Below, piece after piece: positions 8,633 to 17,092 of a DNA stretch of 43,299 nt. The position numbers and the translations under genes were made by a program. Position 1 is the stretch's first letter, and the number at the start of each line of letters is the position of its first letter. The stretch spans positions 1 to 43,299 of the forward strand of contig CAYRMW010000015.1 in the NCBI GenBank assembly GCA_964425595.1, written 5' to 3'. This DNA comes from Caccovicinus sp964425595 (GTDB lineage Bacteria; Bacillota; Clostridia; Lachnospirales; Lachnospiraceae). The notes below the pieces were generated by a model. It was given only the letters and a program-made list of their open reading frames with translations. It was not told the DNA's origin and did no database searches.

Positions 8633-8891
8633 AACTCAGCCCAGGCTGCCTCGCGTCACACAAGAGGTTTTGCTTAGTGCTGCTGCATTCCTGCCCTGAC
8701 ACGGTTCACAAATTCCTGTTGCGCAAGACCCGAACGTCAACGCCACTTACCCAAGGCAGCTCCGCCCCGTACAGGCCCGAGGCAGGATATCACCCTTGCT
8801 GGAGCGGATTGCAAGTACAGGGCACCGCTATCTCCCCGGCTGCGTGGAAGCTTTATGACATATCTCATGCTATCCGACAGTTCCGATAGCG
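8633..8891 (-). ncRNA. ffs: Signal recognition particle RNA, large bacterial type
   Basis: The minus strand carries the SRP domain IV signature GTCAGG, then GCA-GGAA-TGC, then AGCAGCACTAAG (about 8672-8702). The GGAA tetraloop is capped by a stem that differs from the usual TCC/GGA but still pairs. Upstream, the Alu-type conserved block with TGCAATCCGCT is present. CTGCCTCG (5' side) pairs with CGAGGCAG (3' side) to close the long helix 5. A consensus promoter at 8900-8928 places the 5' end near 8891, giving about 260 nt, the size of the Bacillus/Clostridium RNA. The exact mature ends are estimates. The position between tadA and dnaX is as in B. subtilis. Confidence 0.92.
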
Positions 8892-8899
8892 CGTTTAGT

Positions 8900-8928
8900 A
8901 TACCCTGCGAAGCGGATTTTGTCAAGTC
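8900..8928 (-). promoter_or_regulatory. Promoter of the SRP RNA
   Basis: Minus strand: -35 TTGACA, 17 bp, -10 TATACT, immediately upstream of the RNA and directly after the tadA stop. Near-consensus strength fits a stable RNA gene. Confidence 0.85.
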
Positions 8929-9414
8929 TCACCTCGACTTCTCGCGCAGCCTGCGAAAAAAAGCCTTCATCATCTCCGAACACTCTTCCTGGAGGATTCC
9001 CGTTTCGACCTGACAGCGGTGGTTGAATCCTTCCTGGTGGAACAGATCCAGCACCGAACCGGCGCAGCCGGCCTTTGGGTTCATGCAGCCGATGATCACC
9101 TTGGGGATCCTCGCCTGTACGATGGCTCCGGCGCACATGGGACAGGGTTCAAGGGTCACGTAGATCCTGCATCCCTCTAACCGCCAGTCTCCCATCTTTT
9201 TGCAGGCCTTTTTTATGGCCAGGATCTCTCCGTGAGCCAGGACGCTGTGATCGATCATCCTCCGGTTGTAGCCGCGGCCGATGATCCTGTCTTCATAGAC
9301 GATCACGCATCCGATCGGCACTTCACCGAGAGCTTCCGCCTTTTTCGCCTGCCGGATGGCCTCCTTCATGTATTTTTCATCCTCGGTAAGCATCCCTGCC
9401 CGTATCTTATTCAT
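8929..9414 (-). CDS. tadA: tRNA-specific adenosine deaminase TadA
   Basis: TadA converts adenosine 34 to inosine in the anticodon of tRNA-Arg. Zinc ligands are H61, C91 and C94 (EPCPMC), and the proton-shuttle Glu is E63. The HxE motif reads HGE where most TadA proteins have HAE, a conservative change. The length, about 161 residues, is normal. The ATG at 9414 follows GGAGG by five bases; another in-frame ATG at 9426 is possible. The gene runs leftward toward the SRP RNA, the arrangement found in B. subtilis, and is divergent from nagB. Confidence 0.95.
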   Translation of the reverse strand: MNKIRAGMLTEDEKYMKEAIRQAKKAEALGEVPIGCVIVYEDRIIGRGYNRRMIDHSVLAHGEILAIKKACKKMGDWRLEGCRIYVTLEPCPMCAGAIVQARIPKVIIGCMNPKAGCAGSVLDLFHQEGFNHRCQVETGILQEECSEMMKAFFRRLREKSR

Positions 9415-9475
9415 CCTCTCCTCCATCTTCTGTCGCCCTCTGCCGGCGCGCGGGTTTTATTTTACGCAAATAGCA

Positions 9476-9504
9476 TTGAATTTATGTCCTGAAAATGGTA
9501 TCCT
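9476..9504 (+). promoter_or_regulatory. Promoter of nagB
   Basis: Plus strand: TTGAAT (9476-9481), 17 bp, TATCCT (9499-9504), leaving a leader of about 100 bases before nagB. The leader holds an inverted repeat, CCCTGA ... TCAGGG with an inner CCGCC/GGACGG stem (about 9518-9555), not followed by a T-run. Confidence 0.5.
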
Positions 9505-9615
9505 GTAACCGGTTTACCCTGATGGATGCCGCCGATGGACGGCGTTCGCTCAGGGATGCCGGACGCATATACTGGTTTGATGATTTTACACACTGTTTTC
9601 AGGAGGATATCAGGT

Positions 9616-10350
9616 ATGAAGCTTTACCGGGCAAAGAATTATCACGACATGAGCCGCAAGGCGGCCAATATTATTTCGGCACAGATCATCATGAAGCCGG
9701 ACTGTGTACTGGGTCTGGCCACCGGCTCCACCCCCATCGGCGCGTACGAACAGCTGGTCGATTGGTACCGGAAAGGCGACCTGGATTTTTCGCAGGTACG
9801 CACCGCCAATCTGGACGAATACAAGGGACTGACCAAAGACAATGACCAGAGCTATTACTACTTCATGTACCACCATCTCTTCAAAGACGTAAACATTGAC
9901 ATGAAAAATACCCATATCCCGGACGGAACAAATATGGACAGCGCCGCAGAAGCCGCCCGTTACGATCAGGTGATCCGCGACCTTGGCGGGATCGATCTGC
10001 AGCTTCTGGGAATGGGCCACAACGGCCACATCGGGTTTAACGAACCCGGCGAAGCGTTTGCCAAAGGAACGCACTGCGTCGATCTGCAGCCGAGCACCAT
10101 CGAGGCAAACAAACGGTTTTTCGCTTCCGCCGAAGACGTGCCCCGGCAGGCCTACACGATGGGCATCCAGACGATCATGCGCGCCCGCCGGATCCTCCTT
10201 CTGGTAAACGGCGAGGAAAAGGCGGAAACGCTCCACAATGCCCTCTGCGGGCCGATCACGCCCCATGTCCCGGCTTCCGTCCTGCAGCTGCACCGCGATG
10301 TGATCGTGATCGCGGATGAAGCCGCGCTTTCTCTGTTTGACCGGCAGTGA
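9616..10350 (+). CDS. nagB: Glucosamine-6-phosphate deaminase
   Basis: This cytoplasmic enzyme converts glucosamine 6-phosphate to fructose 6-phosphate and ammonia, feeding amino sugars into glycolysis. GLATGSTP (residues 33-40) binds phosphate. D67 in NLDEY is the catalytic Asp, and GHNGHIGFNEPG near 132-143 carries the His/Glu relay. The length of 244 residues is typical of the Firmicute enzyme, without the C-terminal allosteric extension of E. coli. Reading is open from 9526, but AGGAGG at 9601-9606 fixes the ATG at 9616. It stands alone, convergent with rsmA, with only 14 bp between the two stops. Confidence 0.96.
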   Translation: MKLYRAKNYHDMSRKAANIISAQIIMKPDCVLGLATGSTPIGAYEQLVDWYRKGDLDFSQVRTANLDEYKGLTKDNDQSYYYFMYHHLFKDVNIDMKNTHIPDGTNMDSAAEAARYDQVIRDLGGIDLQLLGMGHNGHIGFNEPGEAFAKGTHCVDLQPSTIEANKRFFASAEDVPRQAYTMGIQTIMRARRILLLVNGEEKAETLHNALCGPITPHVPASVLQLHRDVIVIADEAALSLFDRQ

Positions 10351-10364
10351 CGCTCTGCCCGCCG

Positions 10365-11243
10365 TTATCGGGAAGAGGGATATGCCCCGGCCAGCCGGTC
10401 CGCAAGCGCCGCGAACTGCGCCAGCGTCAATGCTTCTCCGCGGACGGCAGCGGGCAGACCCATGCTTTCGATGACGGCGAGGATCTGTTCCTTTGTGTAG
10501 GGGATATCCGGCGCGTTGTTCAGACCGTTCTGCAGGGTTTTTCTCCTCTGGTTAAAGGAGGCCCGGATCAGCCGGAACATCAGCCGCTCATTCGCCGTTT
10601 TTACCGGCGGCTCTTTGTGCAGGGTCAGACGGATGACGGCGGAACCTACGTTTGGCCGGGGGATAAAACAGTTCGGCGGCACATTGGCCACCAGATAGGG
10701 CTTCGCGTAGTACTGCACGGCCAGAGACAGCGCGCCGTAATCCTTGGAACCCGGCCCTGCCTGCATCCGTTCCGCCACCTCCTTCTGAACCATGATGGTA
10801 ACATTTTCCATCGGCACCCGGCTTTCGAAAAGGCCCATGATGATCGGCGTCGTAATGTAATAGGGCAGATTCGCCGCCACTTTTACGGGACGCCCTTCGT
10901 TATAGGTGTCCACCAGCTGCCGGATGTCCGTCTTTAAAATATCCTGGTTAAGCACGGTCACGTTCGGATAGTCTGCCAGCGTTTCCCGCAGGATGGGGAT
11001 CAGATTTTCGTCGATCTCCACCGCCACCACATGGCGGGCATGCTCGGCCAGGTACTGGGTCATGGTGCCGATCCCCGGTCCGATTTCCAGCACACAGTCC
11101 TGGTCGGTGATCTGCGCCGCCTGGATGATCTTTTCCAGCACATGCGGATCGATCAGGAAATTCTGTCCGAATTTTTTCTGAAAAACAAACTGATATTTCT
11201 GTATGATCGCGATGGTGTTCCCGGGATTCCCCAACGTTGCCAT
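10365..11243 (-). CDS. rsmA: 16S rRNA dimethyladenosine transferase RsmA
   Basis: RsmA (KsgA) dimethylates two adjacent adenosines in the 3' hairpin of 16S rRNA during small-subunit maturation. The SAM-binding loop LEIGPGIG is at residues 52-59, the acidic EID follows, and the catalytic NLPY motif is near residue 121. The C-terminal helical domain is present. The start has AAAGGAAA upstream. It closes the metG / traX-like / tatD / rsmA operon. The 5S-rRNA maturase gene rnmV, which usually precedes rsmA in Bacillus, is not here. Confidence 0.97.
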   Translation of the reverse strand: MATLGNPGNTIAIIQKYQFVFQKKFGQNFLIDPHVLEKIIQAAQITDQDCVLEIGPGIGTMTQYLAEHARHVVAVEIDENLIPILRETLADYPNVTVLNQDILKTDIRQLVDTYNEGRPVKVAANLPYYITTPIIMGLFESRVPMENVTIMVQKEVAERMQAGPGSKDYGALSLAVQYYAKPYLVANVPPNCFIPRPNVGSAVIRLTLHKEPPVKTANERLMFRLIRASFNQRRKTLQNGLNNAPDIPYTKEQILAVIESMGLPAAVRGEALTLAQFAALADRLAGAYPSSR

Positions 11244-11329
11244 TCTGATTTCCTTTCTATGCGGCAGTGGTCCGCCTGCGCATTCTCCTGTGCCATGCCG
11301 GTTTGATCACTTGCCGCCGGTTTTTCGCT

Positions 11330-12100
11330 TTATCGAGACAGGCGGTACAGACGCAGCGCGTTCTGCCAGGTCTCCCTCTCCACGGTCTCCCGGTCTATGT
11401 TCTTGATCCGGCCGATCATTTCCACCACATACGGAAGATTTTTCGAGGAATTCCGCCTGCCCCGCAGCGGCACAGGGGAAAGATAGGGGCTGTCCGTCTC
11501 CAGCACGATCTGCGAAAGCGGCGCGTATTCCACGACTTCTTTCAGCTTCTTTCCGTTCTGGAACGTCACCACACCGCCGATGCCCAGAAAGAATCCCATA
11601 TTCAGATACTCTCTGGCCATTTCCTTTCCGTAGGAAAAGCAGTGAATCACGCCGCCGATCTCTCCCGCACGGGCCGCCTTCATCATATCCAGCGTATCCT
11701 TCGCCGCGTCTCTGCTGTGGATGATCACCGGAAGCCTCACCTCCCGGGCCAGGTCCAGCTGCCGGTCAAACCACTTTTTCTGGATCTTTCGATCCGGCTC
11801 ATCCCAGTAATAATCCAGGCCGATCTCACCGACCGCTACGGCCTTTTCTTCTTCTGAGAGCACTCGCAGCCGCCGGATATCCTCTTCCTTCATCCGTCCG
11901 CATTCGCCGGGATGCACACCCACAGCGGCGTAGATAAAGGGATAGCGAGCCGCCAGAGAAAGACTTCTCTCTGTGCTTTCCATGCTGGCGCCAACATTGA
12001 CCACACCCCGTATCCCGGCCTCAGGAAGGGATGAGAGCAGTTCTTCCCGGTCTTCATCAAAGGCCTCGTCATCGTAATGGGCATGTGTATCAAAGATCAT
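11330..12100 (-). CDS. tatD: TatD-family metal-dependent hydrolase (DNase)
   Basis: A TIM-barrel amidohydrolase-type nuclease of about 256 residues. The first metal site HAH is at residues 6-8. GEIGLDYYW near 90-98 carries the bridging Glu, VIHSRDA and the later HCFSY give further histidines, and LETDSPYL the last Asp. Reading continues upstream to 12187, but MIFDTHAHYDD is the standard N-terminus, and an AAAGGA element precedes the ATG at 12100. The gene lies between the traX-like gene and rsmA, reproducing the metG-tatD-rsmA order of Firmicutes. Confidence 0.93.
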   Translation of the reverse strand: MIFDTHAHYDDEAFDEDREELLSSLPEAGIRGVVNVGASMESTERSLSLAARYPFIYAAVGVHPGECGRMKEEDIRRLRVLSEEEKAVAVGEIGLDYYWDEPDRKIQKKWFDRQLDLAREVRLPVIIHSRDAAKDTLDMMKAARAGEIGGVIHCFSYGKEMAREYLNMGFFLGIGGVVTFQNGKKLKEVVEYAPLSQIVLETDSPYLSPVPLRGRRNSSKNLPYVVEMIGRIKNIDRETVERETWQNALRLYRLSR

Positions 12101-12188
12101 CGTTTCCCTGTCCTTTCTGTCCGCTCTCCTCTGGCGCAGGCCGCGCGCGCCTGACCTGCCCGGCCGAAAAACGCCGGATACTGCCACG

Positions 12189-12971
12189 TCAGCCGGACAA
12201 AAGGCAAAGCAGCACGTAAAAAAACAGAAGATGAGCCGGATAATAAATATAAAAGAAGTACTGCCCCGGCCATCGTCCCCTCTCTCCGTTGTAAAAATGG
12301 ATCGGAACGAAGGCCAGCGCGGAAATGCCTGCCCAGGAGATACTGTCGATCAGGGCAGCCGCCACTCCCGCCACCGTCTGCACCACGCTTCCGCGAAACC
12401 AGTAGAGCAACACCGTCATCAGCACGCCCATGGCGCCGTAATCGGTCCGAAGAAGCGCCGCAGCGCCGCAGCCCGCAGCCACGCAGAGGATCTGCAGCAG
12501 CGGCCGGCGGGTATTTTTCCGAATGCCCAGGATCGCCAGATAGGCCGCGAGCAAAGTAAACAGCACATTCTGGTATCCGGGATAAAACCAGGAGCCAAAC
12601 AGGGCCAGGTCAAAGGGGGTCTCCGAAACCAGGGCAAAGACCAGGAGACGGAGGGCATACTCCCTTTCATGTCTGGTACGGAAAGCGCCCTCCGCCAGCA
12701 AAAAGGCAAAGATGGGAAACGCCAGGCGGCCCACCCCTCTTAATATCAGGTCCACGTACCACCACCACGATTCACTCCCGATCATATTGCCCAAAATCCC
12801 CTGTTCCACCAGGGTAAGCCCCACATGGTCCACTGTCATCAAAACAACAGCCAAGAGTTTCAGCTGGGAGCCGCTAAGGCCGGACGGCCCCCTGCGGAAG
12901 CTCCGCGCGAACGCCGGCCCACTTCTCCCCCGCCTTCCGGAAGAAACGGTCTGGATGGGAACGGAATTCAT
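12189..12971 (-). CDS. TraX-family integral membrane protein
   Basis: A membrane protein of about 260 residues with some seven or eight hydrophobic segments, matching the TraX family: LSGSQLKLLAVVLMTVDHVG near residue 33 at the start of the conserved part, and FYNGERG plus YYPAHLLFFY near the end. TraX acetylates F-pilin in E. coli; chromosomal Firmicute members have no known substrate. The start shares its A with the metG TGA stop (TGATG), which argues for this ATG rather than the longer frame to 13049 and for translational coupling. The first 30 residues are basic and Ser/Arg-rich. Confidence 0.85.
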   Translation of the reverse strand: MNSVPIQTVSSGRRGRSGPAFARSFRRGPSGLSGSQLKLLAVVLMTVDHVGLTLVEQGILGNMIGSESWWWYVDLILRGVGRLAFPIFAFLLAEGAFRTRHEREYALRLLVFALVSETPFDLALFGSWFYPGYQNVLFTLLAAYLAILGIRKNTRRPLLQILCVAAGCGAAALLRTDYGAMGVLMTVLLYWFRGSVVQTVAGVAAALIDSISWAGISALAFVPIHFYNGERGRWPGQYFFYIYYPAHLLFFYVLLCLLSG

Positions 12972-14977
12972 CAGCAGATTTCCGCTCCGGAGGGCATATC
13001 TTTCTCCGGTATCATCAGAGACAGGCACCCGTCCGCGTCTTCCGCGCATAATATCATTCCCTCAGACAGGACGCCGGCAAGCCTGGCCGGCTTTAAATTC
13101 GTCACGACCATGACCTTCTTTCCCACCATCTCTTCCGGTGCATAGTGGGCTTTAATGCCGCTGACGATCTGGCGCACCTGGCTGCCGATCCTTACTTTTG
13201 AGCAGAGAAGCTTCTTTGATTTGGAGACAGGCTCGCAGGCGATGATCTCACCGACCTGGAACTGGAGCTTCGCGAAATCCTCATAAGTGATCTCCGGTTT
13301 CGGCTCCGGATCGATCGCGCCGTCAGAAGAGGAACCGCCCTCGCCCTGACCGCCGTCCTGCGCCGCGCCGGCCGCGATCTGCGCCTTCCGGATCTCCTCC
13401 GCCTTTTCCAGGACTTCCTTTAGATCCAGACGGGCAAAAAGGATCTGCGGCGTCTGCGTCACCCGGTTCCCTGACGGATACAGGCCGAAGGCGTCCATCT
13501 GCTCCAGGCTCCTCTTTTCGGAATTCAGCTGGTTTAAGATCTTTTTCGCTGTTTCCGGCATGAAGGATTCCAGAAGAGAACCGCCGATCACGATCGCTTC
13601 CGTCAGGTTGTAGAGCACGGTAGCCAGACGGTCCTTCTTTGCCTCGTCCTTTGCCAGCGCCCACGGCATGGTTTCATCGATGTATTTATTGCACCGGCGG
13701 AAGATCTCAAAGATCGCCGTGATGGCGTCCGCCACCCGCAGCTGGTCCATCTTCTCCACGGTCTTCTTTACCGCGCCGAGAACCGACGCCTTCAGATCCT
13801 CGTCAAGGGCTGCATCCTCGCCTTCTGCCATGTTCCTGTTTTCGATGAGGCCGCCGAAATACTTGTTGCTCATGGAAATGGTCCGGTTCACCAGATTTCC
13901 CAGGATATTCGCCAGATCGGAATTCATCCTCTCTACCATCAGCTCCCAGGAGATCACACCGTCATTTTCAAAGGGCATTTCGTGAAGCACGAAATAACGA
14001 ACGGCGTCCACGCCGAATACATCCACCAGGTCATCCGCGTAGAGCACGTTCCCCTTGGACTTGCTCATCTTACCGTCGCCCTGCAAAAGCCAGGGATGAC
14101 CGAATACCTGCCTGGGCAGGGGAAGATCCAGCGCCATCAAAAAGATCGGCCAGTAGATCGTATGGAAGCGGATAATATCCTTCCCGATCAGATGCAGGTC
14201 GGCCGGCCAGTATTTCTCAAACAGTTCTCCGTGGTTTCCGTCGCAGTCGTACCCCAGGCCGGTAATATAGTTGGTCAGCGCGTCCAGCCACACATAGGTA
14301 ACGTGCTTCGGATCAAAGGAGACCGGGACGCCCCAGGAAAAGGAAGTCCGGGACACACACAGATCCTGCAGTCCGGGAAGAAGGAAATTATTCATCATCT
14401 CATTCTTGCGGGATACCGGCTGGATAAACTCCGGATGACTGTTGATGTGCTCGATCAGACGCGGCGCATATTTGCTCATACGGAAAAAGTACGCCTCTTC
14501 CCTGGCCGGCTGAACCGGGCGCCCGCAGTCCGGGCATTTTCCGTCTACCAACTGGGACTCGGTAAAGAAAGACTCACACGGCGTACAGTACAGACCCTCA
14601 TAGTAACCCTTGTAAATATCGCCCTGATCATAAAGCTTCCTGAAAATCTTCTGGACCTGCGCCTCATGATCCGGATCCGTCGTGCGGATAAACCGGTCAT
14701 AGGAGGTGTTCATCAGATCCCAGATTTCCCGGATCTGGCCCGCTACCTGATCCACAAATGCCTTGGGCGTAACCCCGGCCTGCGCGGCCTTTCCCTCGAT
14801 CTTCTGCCCGTGCTCATCCGTTCCGGTCTGAAAGCGGACATCATAGCCCTGCTCCCGGCGGAATCGGGCAATGCTGTCTGCCAGCACGATTTCATAGGTA
14901 TTTCCTATATGAGGTTTGCCGGATGTATACGCAATGGCCGTTGTAATATAGTACGGCTTTTTGCAGCTGCTGCACAT
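12971..14977 (-). CDS. metG: Methionyl-tRNA synthetase
   Basis: This charges tRNA-Met. Class I signature PHIGN is at residues 22-26 and KMSKSKG near 303. A zinc-binding insertion, CTPC ... CPDC, is near 131-148. A C-terminal EMAP-II-type tRNA-binding domain (about 569-668) follows a Gly/Ser/Asp-rich linker. The reading frame is open to 15031, but AAGGAAGG eight bases upstream of the ATG at 14977 sets the start, giving 668 residues. It is the first gene of its operon, with a promoter at 15049-15077. No T-box leader is seen in the short upstream region. Confidence 0.97.
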   Translation of the reverse strand: MCSSCKKPYYITTAIAYTSGKPHIGNTYEIVLADSIARFRREQGYDVRFQTGTDEHGQKIEGKAAQAGVTPKAFVDQVAGQIREIWDLMNTSYDRFIRTTDPDHEAQVQKIFRKLYDQGDIYKGYYEGLYCTPCESFFTESQLVDGKCPDCGRPVQPAREEAYFFRMSKYAPRLIEHINSHPEFIQPVSRKNEMMNNFLLPGLQDLCVSRTSFSWGVPVSFDPKHVTYVWLDALTNYITGLGYDCDGNHGELFEKYWPADLHLIGKDIIRFHTIYWPIFLMALDLPLPRQVFGHPWLLQGDGKMSKSKGNVLYADDLVDVFGVDAVRYFVLHEMPFENDGVISWELMVERMNSDLANILGNLVNRTISMSNKYFGGLIENRNMAEGEDAALDEDLKASVLGAVKKTVEKMDQLRVADAITAIFEIFRRCNKYIDETMPWALAKDEAKKDRLATVLYNLTEAIVIGGSLLESFMPETAKKILNQLNSEKRSLEQMDAFGLYPSGNRVTQTPQILFARLDLKEVLEKAEEIRKAQIAAGAAQDGGQGEGGSSSDGAIDPEPKPEITYEDFAKLQFQVGEIIACEPVSKSKKLLCSKVRIGSQVRQIVSGIKAHYAPEEMVGKKVMVVTNLKPARLAGVLSEGMILCAEDADGCLSLMIPEKDMPSGAEIC

Positions 14978-15048
14978 AATGTTTACCTTCCTTTCCTGCT
15001 CCATGATGCTGTGGGAAACTACCCGCATCACAATATCCGATTGTGACT

Positions 15049-15077
15049 AATGTACCCATTTCTCTCCGGTTTGTCAA
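15049..15077 (-). promoter_or_regulatory. Promoter of the metG operon
   Basis: Minus strand: -35 TTGACA (15072-15077), 17 bp, -10 TACATT (15049-15054). The untranslated leader is only about 65 bases. Confidence 0.75.
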
Positions 15078-15106
15078 GATTCCTTGACGCCGAAAAAAAC
15101 ACATTC

Positions 15107-15135
15107 TTGTATTCCGGCCGGATATGCTATATAAT
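15107..15135 (+). promoter_or_regulatory. Promoter of the DUF885-type lipoprotein gene
   Basis: Plus strand: TTGTAT (15107-15112), 17 bp, TATAAT (15130-15135). It stands back to back with the metG promoter, their -35 elements 29 bp apart. Confidence 0.75.
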
Positions 15136-15191
15136 GGCATTAATTTGCGGAAACTGACCTTAACTCGTCTGTTCATGATGGAGGAGCTACC

Positions 15192-17000
15192 ATGAAGCAA
15201 GCCATAAGACGCCTTCTCCCCCGAACTGCCGGCCTGCTGCTGGCAGTTTCTCTTTGCCTGTCCGGATGCCGGGGCGAAGAGGCGCAGGGGACGCAGGAAA
15301 CGGCCGATGACCGTCTGGCCTTTTCTGACCTCAAAGAAGAATTCTACCGGGCCGCAGCCTCCTTTGACTATCTTTCCCAGCGCCGGCTGATCGAAGATCC
15401 CGCGGAGTCCGGCATTTCCGTCTGCTATCCTGCGTTTCCGGATCTGTCCGAAAACGAGCTGAAGCGCAGGCTTGACCTGGCCAGATCGCTGCGCTTTCAG
15501 CTGGATATCATAGACAGCGCTGCGCTGGATAGCCAGGATCAGTTTCTTTATGCACTTCTGTCTGAGCATGCGGATCGTGAACTGGAGATCGAAGGGATGG
15601 AAACCTTCCTCCTTCTCTCCCTGCTGTCCCCGGAAAACGGCCTGATGGTCCGGGTTCCCCGGATACTCGCCGGCTTTTCCTTTTCAAGCCGCCAGGATGT
15701 TGAAGATTATTTTACCCTTCTTTCTGACCTTCCGCGTCTCTTTAACGATCTGACGGACCTGGCCGCCGAGGAGGTTGAGAATGGCTTTGTCCTGACCGCC
15801 AGATGGGTCCAGGACGCGGAAAATGCCTGCGCGCCTTACTGCCTGGATGTCGAAAACAACAGCCTGTCCATCTCCTTTTCCCGGCAGCTTGACGGCATCG
15901 CGGATCTGACGCAGGAAGAACGTGCCGCCTACGAAGAACGCCATCTGGAAGCGATGGATGAAACGGTGATTCCGGCATTCCAGAAGCTTTCCCTGGATAT
16001 CCGCGCCCTGCCCACCCGGGCCATGACGCAGGAAGGCCTCTGCGGACGGACAGGCGGACAGGCCTGCTACCGGCATCTGATCCGGGCCATGACAGGGACC
16101 TCCTACGGTGAAGTCAGCCAGATCAAATCCGTCCTGGAAGAACAGCTGCAGCGCAATACCCTGTCCATGGACCAGCTCCTGGCTGACGATCCGGACCTGG
16201 AAAACGGCTCTTCCTCCGCGTTTGACCGCTTTGCCGATGCCGGTGATCTGCTTGCCTTCCTGGCGGAGGAAACCGGAAAATATTTTCCGGAGGCAGGGAA
16301 AGACCGGCTGACCGTCTCCCTTTTCCCACAGGAACTGACCGGCCTGTGGGACGTACCCGGATTTTTCTCCCCGGCCAGGGACCAGGCCCTCGGTGAACAG
16401 ACGCTCTGGATCAGCCAGTCGATGCTGGACGATCCTTCCCGGCTCTATCCGGCTCTGGCCCAGTCGGCGTATCCCGGCGCTTTTTACCGGGAATCCTGGC
16501 TGCGGCAAAATCTGACCGAACCGGTCCGTCAGGTCCTCTCCTTCCCCGGCTGGGAAAATGGGTGGGACCTTTATGCCAAAAGCTACGCCTTTTCCTTCGC
16601 AAACGGCCTGTCGAGCAAAGAAAGCCAGCTTAAGCGGCTGACCCTCTCCTCTTCGATGGTCATCCAGGCCCTCATCGATATCCAGGTAAACTATTACGGA
16701 TGGGGGCTTGAGGATGTCTTAACCTTCCTGGAAGAAAACTACGCCATATCGGACCAGCGGGTCGGCGAGTCGATCTACCGGACATCGATCTACTCTCCAT
16801 GCAGCAGCCTGGCCTCCTGTATCGGCTATCTGGAAATCCGTCAGATGAAGGCGCAGGCCATGGATGCCCTGGGTGAACAGTTTGACGAGTTGGAATTCCA
16901 CCGCTTCCTCCTGGAGACCGGGCCGGCGCCCTTCCAGCTCATCCGGGACCGGCTAAACACCTGGATCACCGGCCAGAATATGAATTCGCTTTCCCGATAA
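15192..17000 (+). CDS. DUF885-type lipoprotein lacking the metal motif
   Basis: The 602-residue protein starts with a lipoprotein signal peptide: basic residues, a hydrophobic core, and lipobox LSGC with C26 as the lipidated residue. It is predicted to be anchored outside the cell membrane. The mature part resembles DUF885, a helical putative metallopeptidase family. Where DUF885 proteins have HEGYPGH, this one reads QSAYPGA (about residues 423-429), and the later SEGW is ENGW. The metal ligands therefore appear lost, while flanking sequence is preserved. RBS GGAGGAG lies five bases before the ATG. It may be a binding or scaffold pseudoenzyme; family assignment is fairly sure, activity doubtful. 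Confidence 0.75.
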   Translation: MKQAIRRLLPRTAGLLLAVSLCLSGCRGEEAQGTQETADDRLAFSDLKEEFYRAAASFDYLSQRRLIEDPAESGISVCYPAFPDLSENELKRRLDLARSLRFQLDIIDSAALDSQDQFLYALLSEHADRELEIEGMETFLLLSLLSPENGLMVRVPRILAGFSFSSRQDVEDYFTLLSDLPRLFNDLTDLAAEEVENGFVLTARWVQDAENACAPYCLDVENNSLSISFSRQLDGIADLTQEERAAYEERHLEAMDETVIPAFQKLSLDIRALPTRAMTQEGLCGRTGGQACYRHLIRAMTGTSYGEVSQIKSVLEEQLQRNTLSMDQLLADDPDLENGSSSAFDRFADAGDLLAFLAEETGKYFPEAGKDRLTVSLFPQELTGLWDVPGFFSPARDQALGEQTLWISQSMLDDPSRLYPALAQSAYPGAFYRESWLRQNLTEPVRQVLSFPGWENGWDLYAKSYAFSFANGLSSKESQLKRLTLSSSMVIQALIDIQVNYYGWGLEDVLTFLEENYAISDQRVGESIYRTSIYSPCSSLASCIGYLEIRQMKAQAMDALGEQFDELEFHRFLLETGPAPFQLIRDRLNTWITGQNMNSLSR

Positions 17001-17002
17001 AG

Positions 17003-17049
17003 AAGACAAGCCATGCCGGAGGTCATCCTCTCTTGTACTTTTTTTGTAC
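17003..17049 (+). terminator. Possible terminator after the lipoprotein gene
   Basis: ACAAG pairs with CTTGT around an inner GAGG/CCTC stem, followed by a run of seven T at about 17039-17045. The stem is interrupted, so this is a weak call. Confidence 0.45.
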
Positions 17050-17064
17050 AATCAAGGATACCTC

Positions 17065-17092
17065 TTGCCAAATGAAAATCATCCGTTATAAT
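17065..17092 (+). promoter_or_regulatory. Promoter of nrdDG
   Basis: Plus strand: TTGCCA (17065-17070), 16 bp, TATAAT (17087-17092). The NrdR-like boxes overlap its -10 end and start-site region. Confidence 0.65.

Noticed and set aside
9610..10293. 227-codon minus-strand frame
   Set aside because: Antisense to nagB, with no family resemblance.
12189..12971. Conjugation (Tra) module
   Set aside because: The TraX-like gene stands alone among housekeeping genes; chromosomal TraX-family members are common in Firmicutes.
13982..15046. 354-codon plus-strand frame
   Set aside because: Lies entirely opposite metG, has no recognisable motif and no ribosome site; GC-rich antisense frames stay open by chance.
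14978..15077. T-box leader before metG
   Set aside because: Only about 65 bases separate the promoter from the start codon, and no T-box core or antiterminator pairing is visible.
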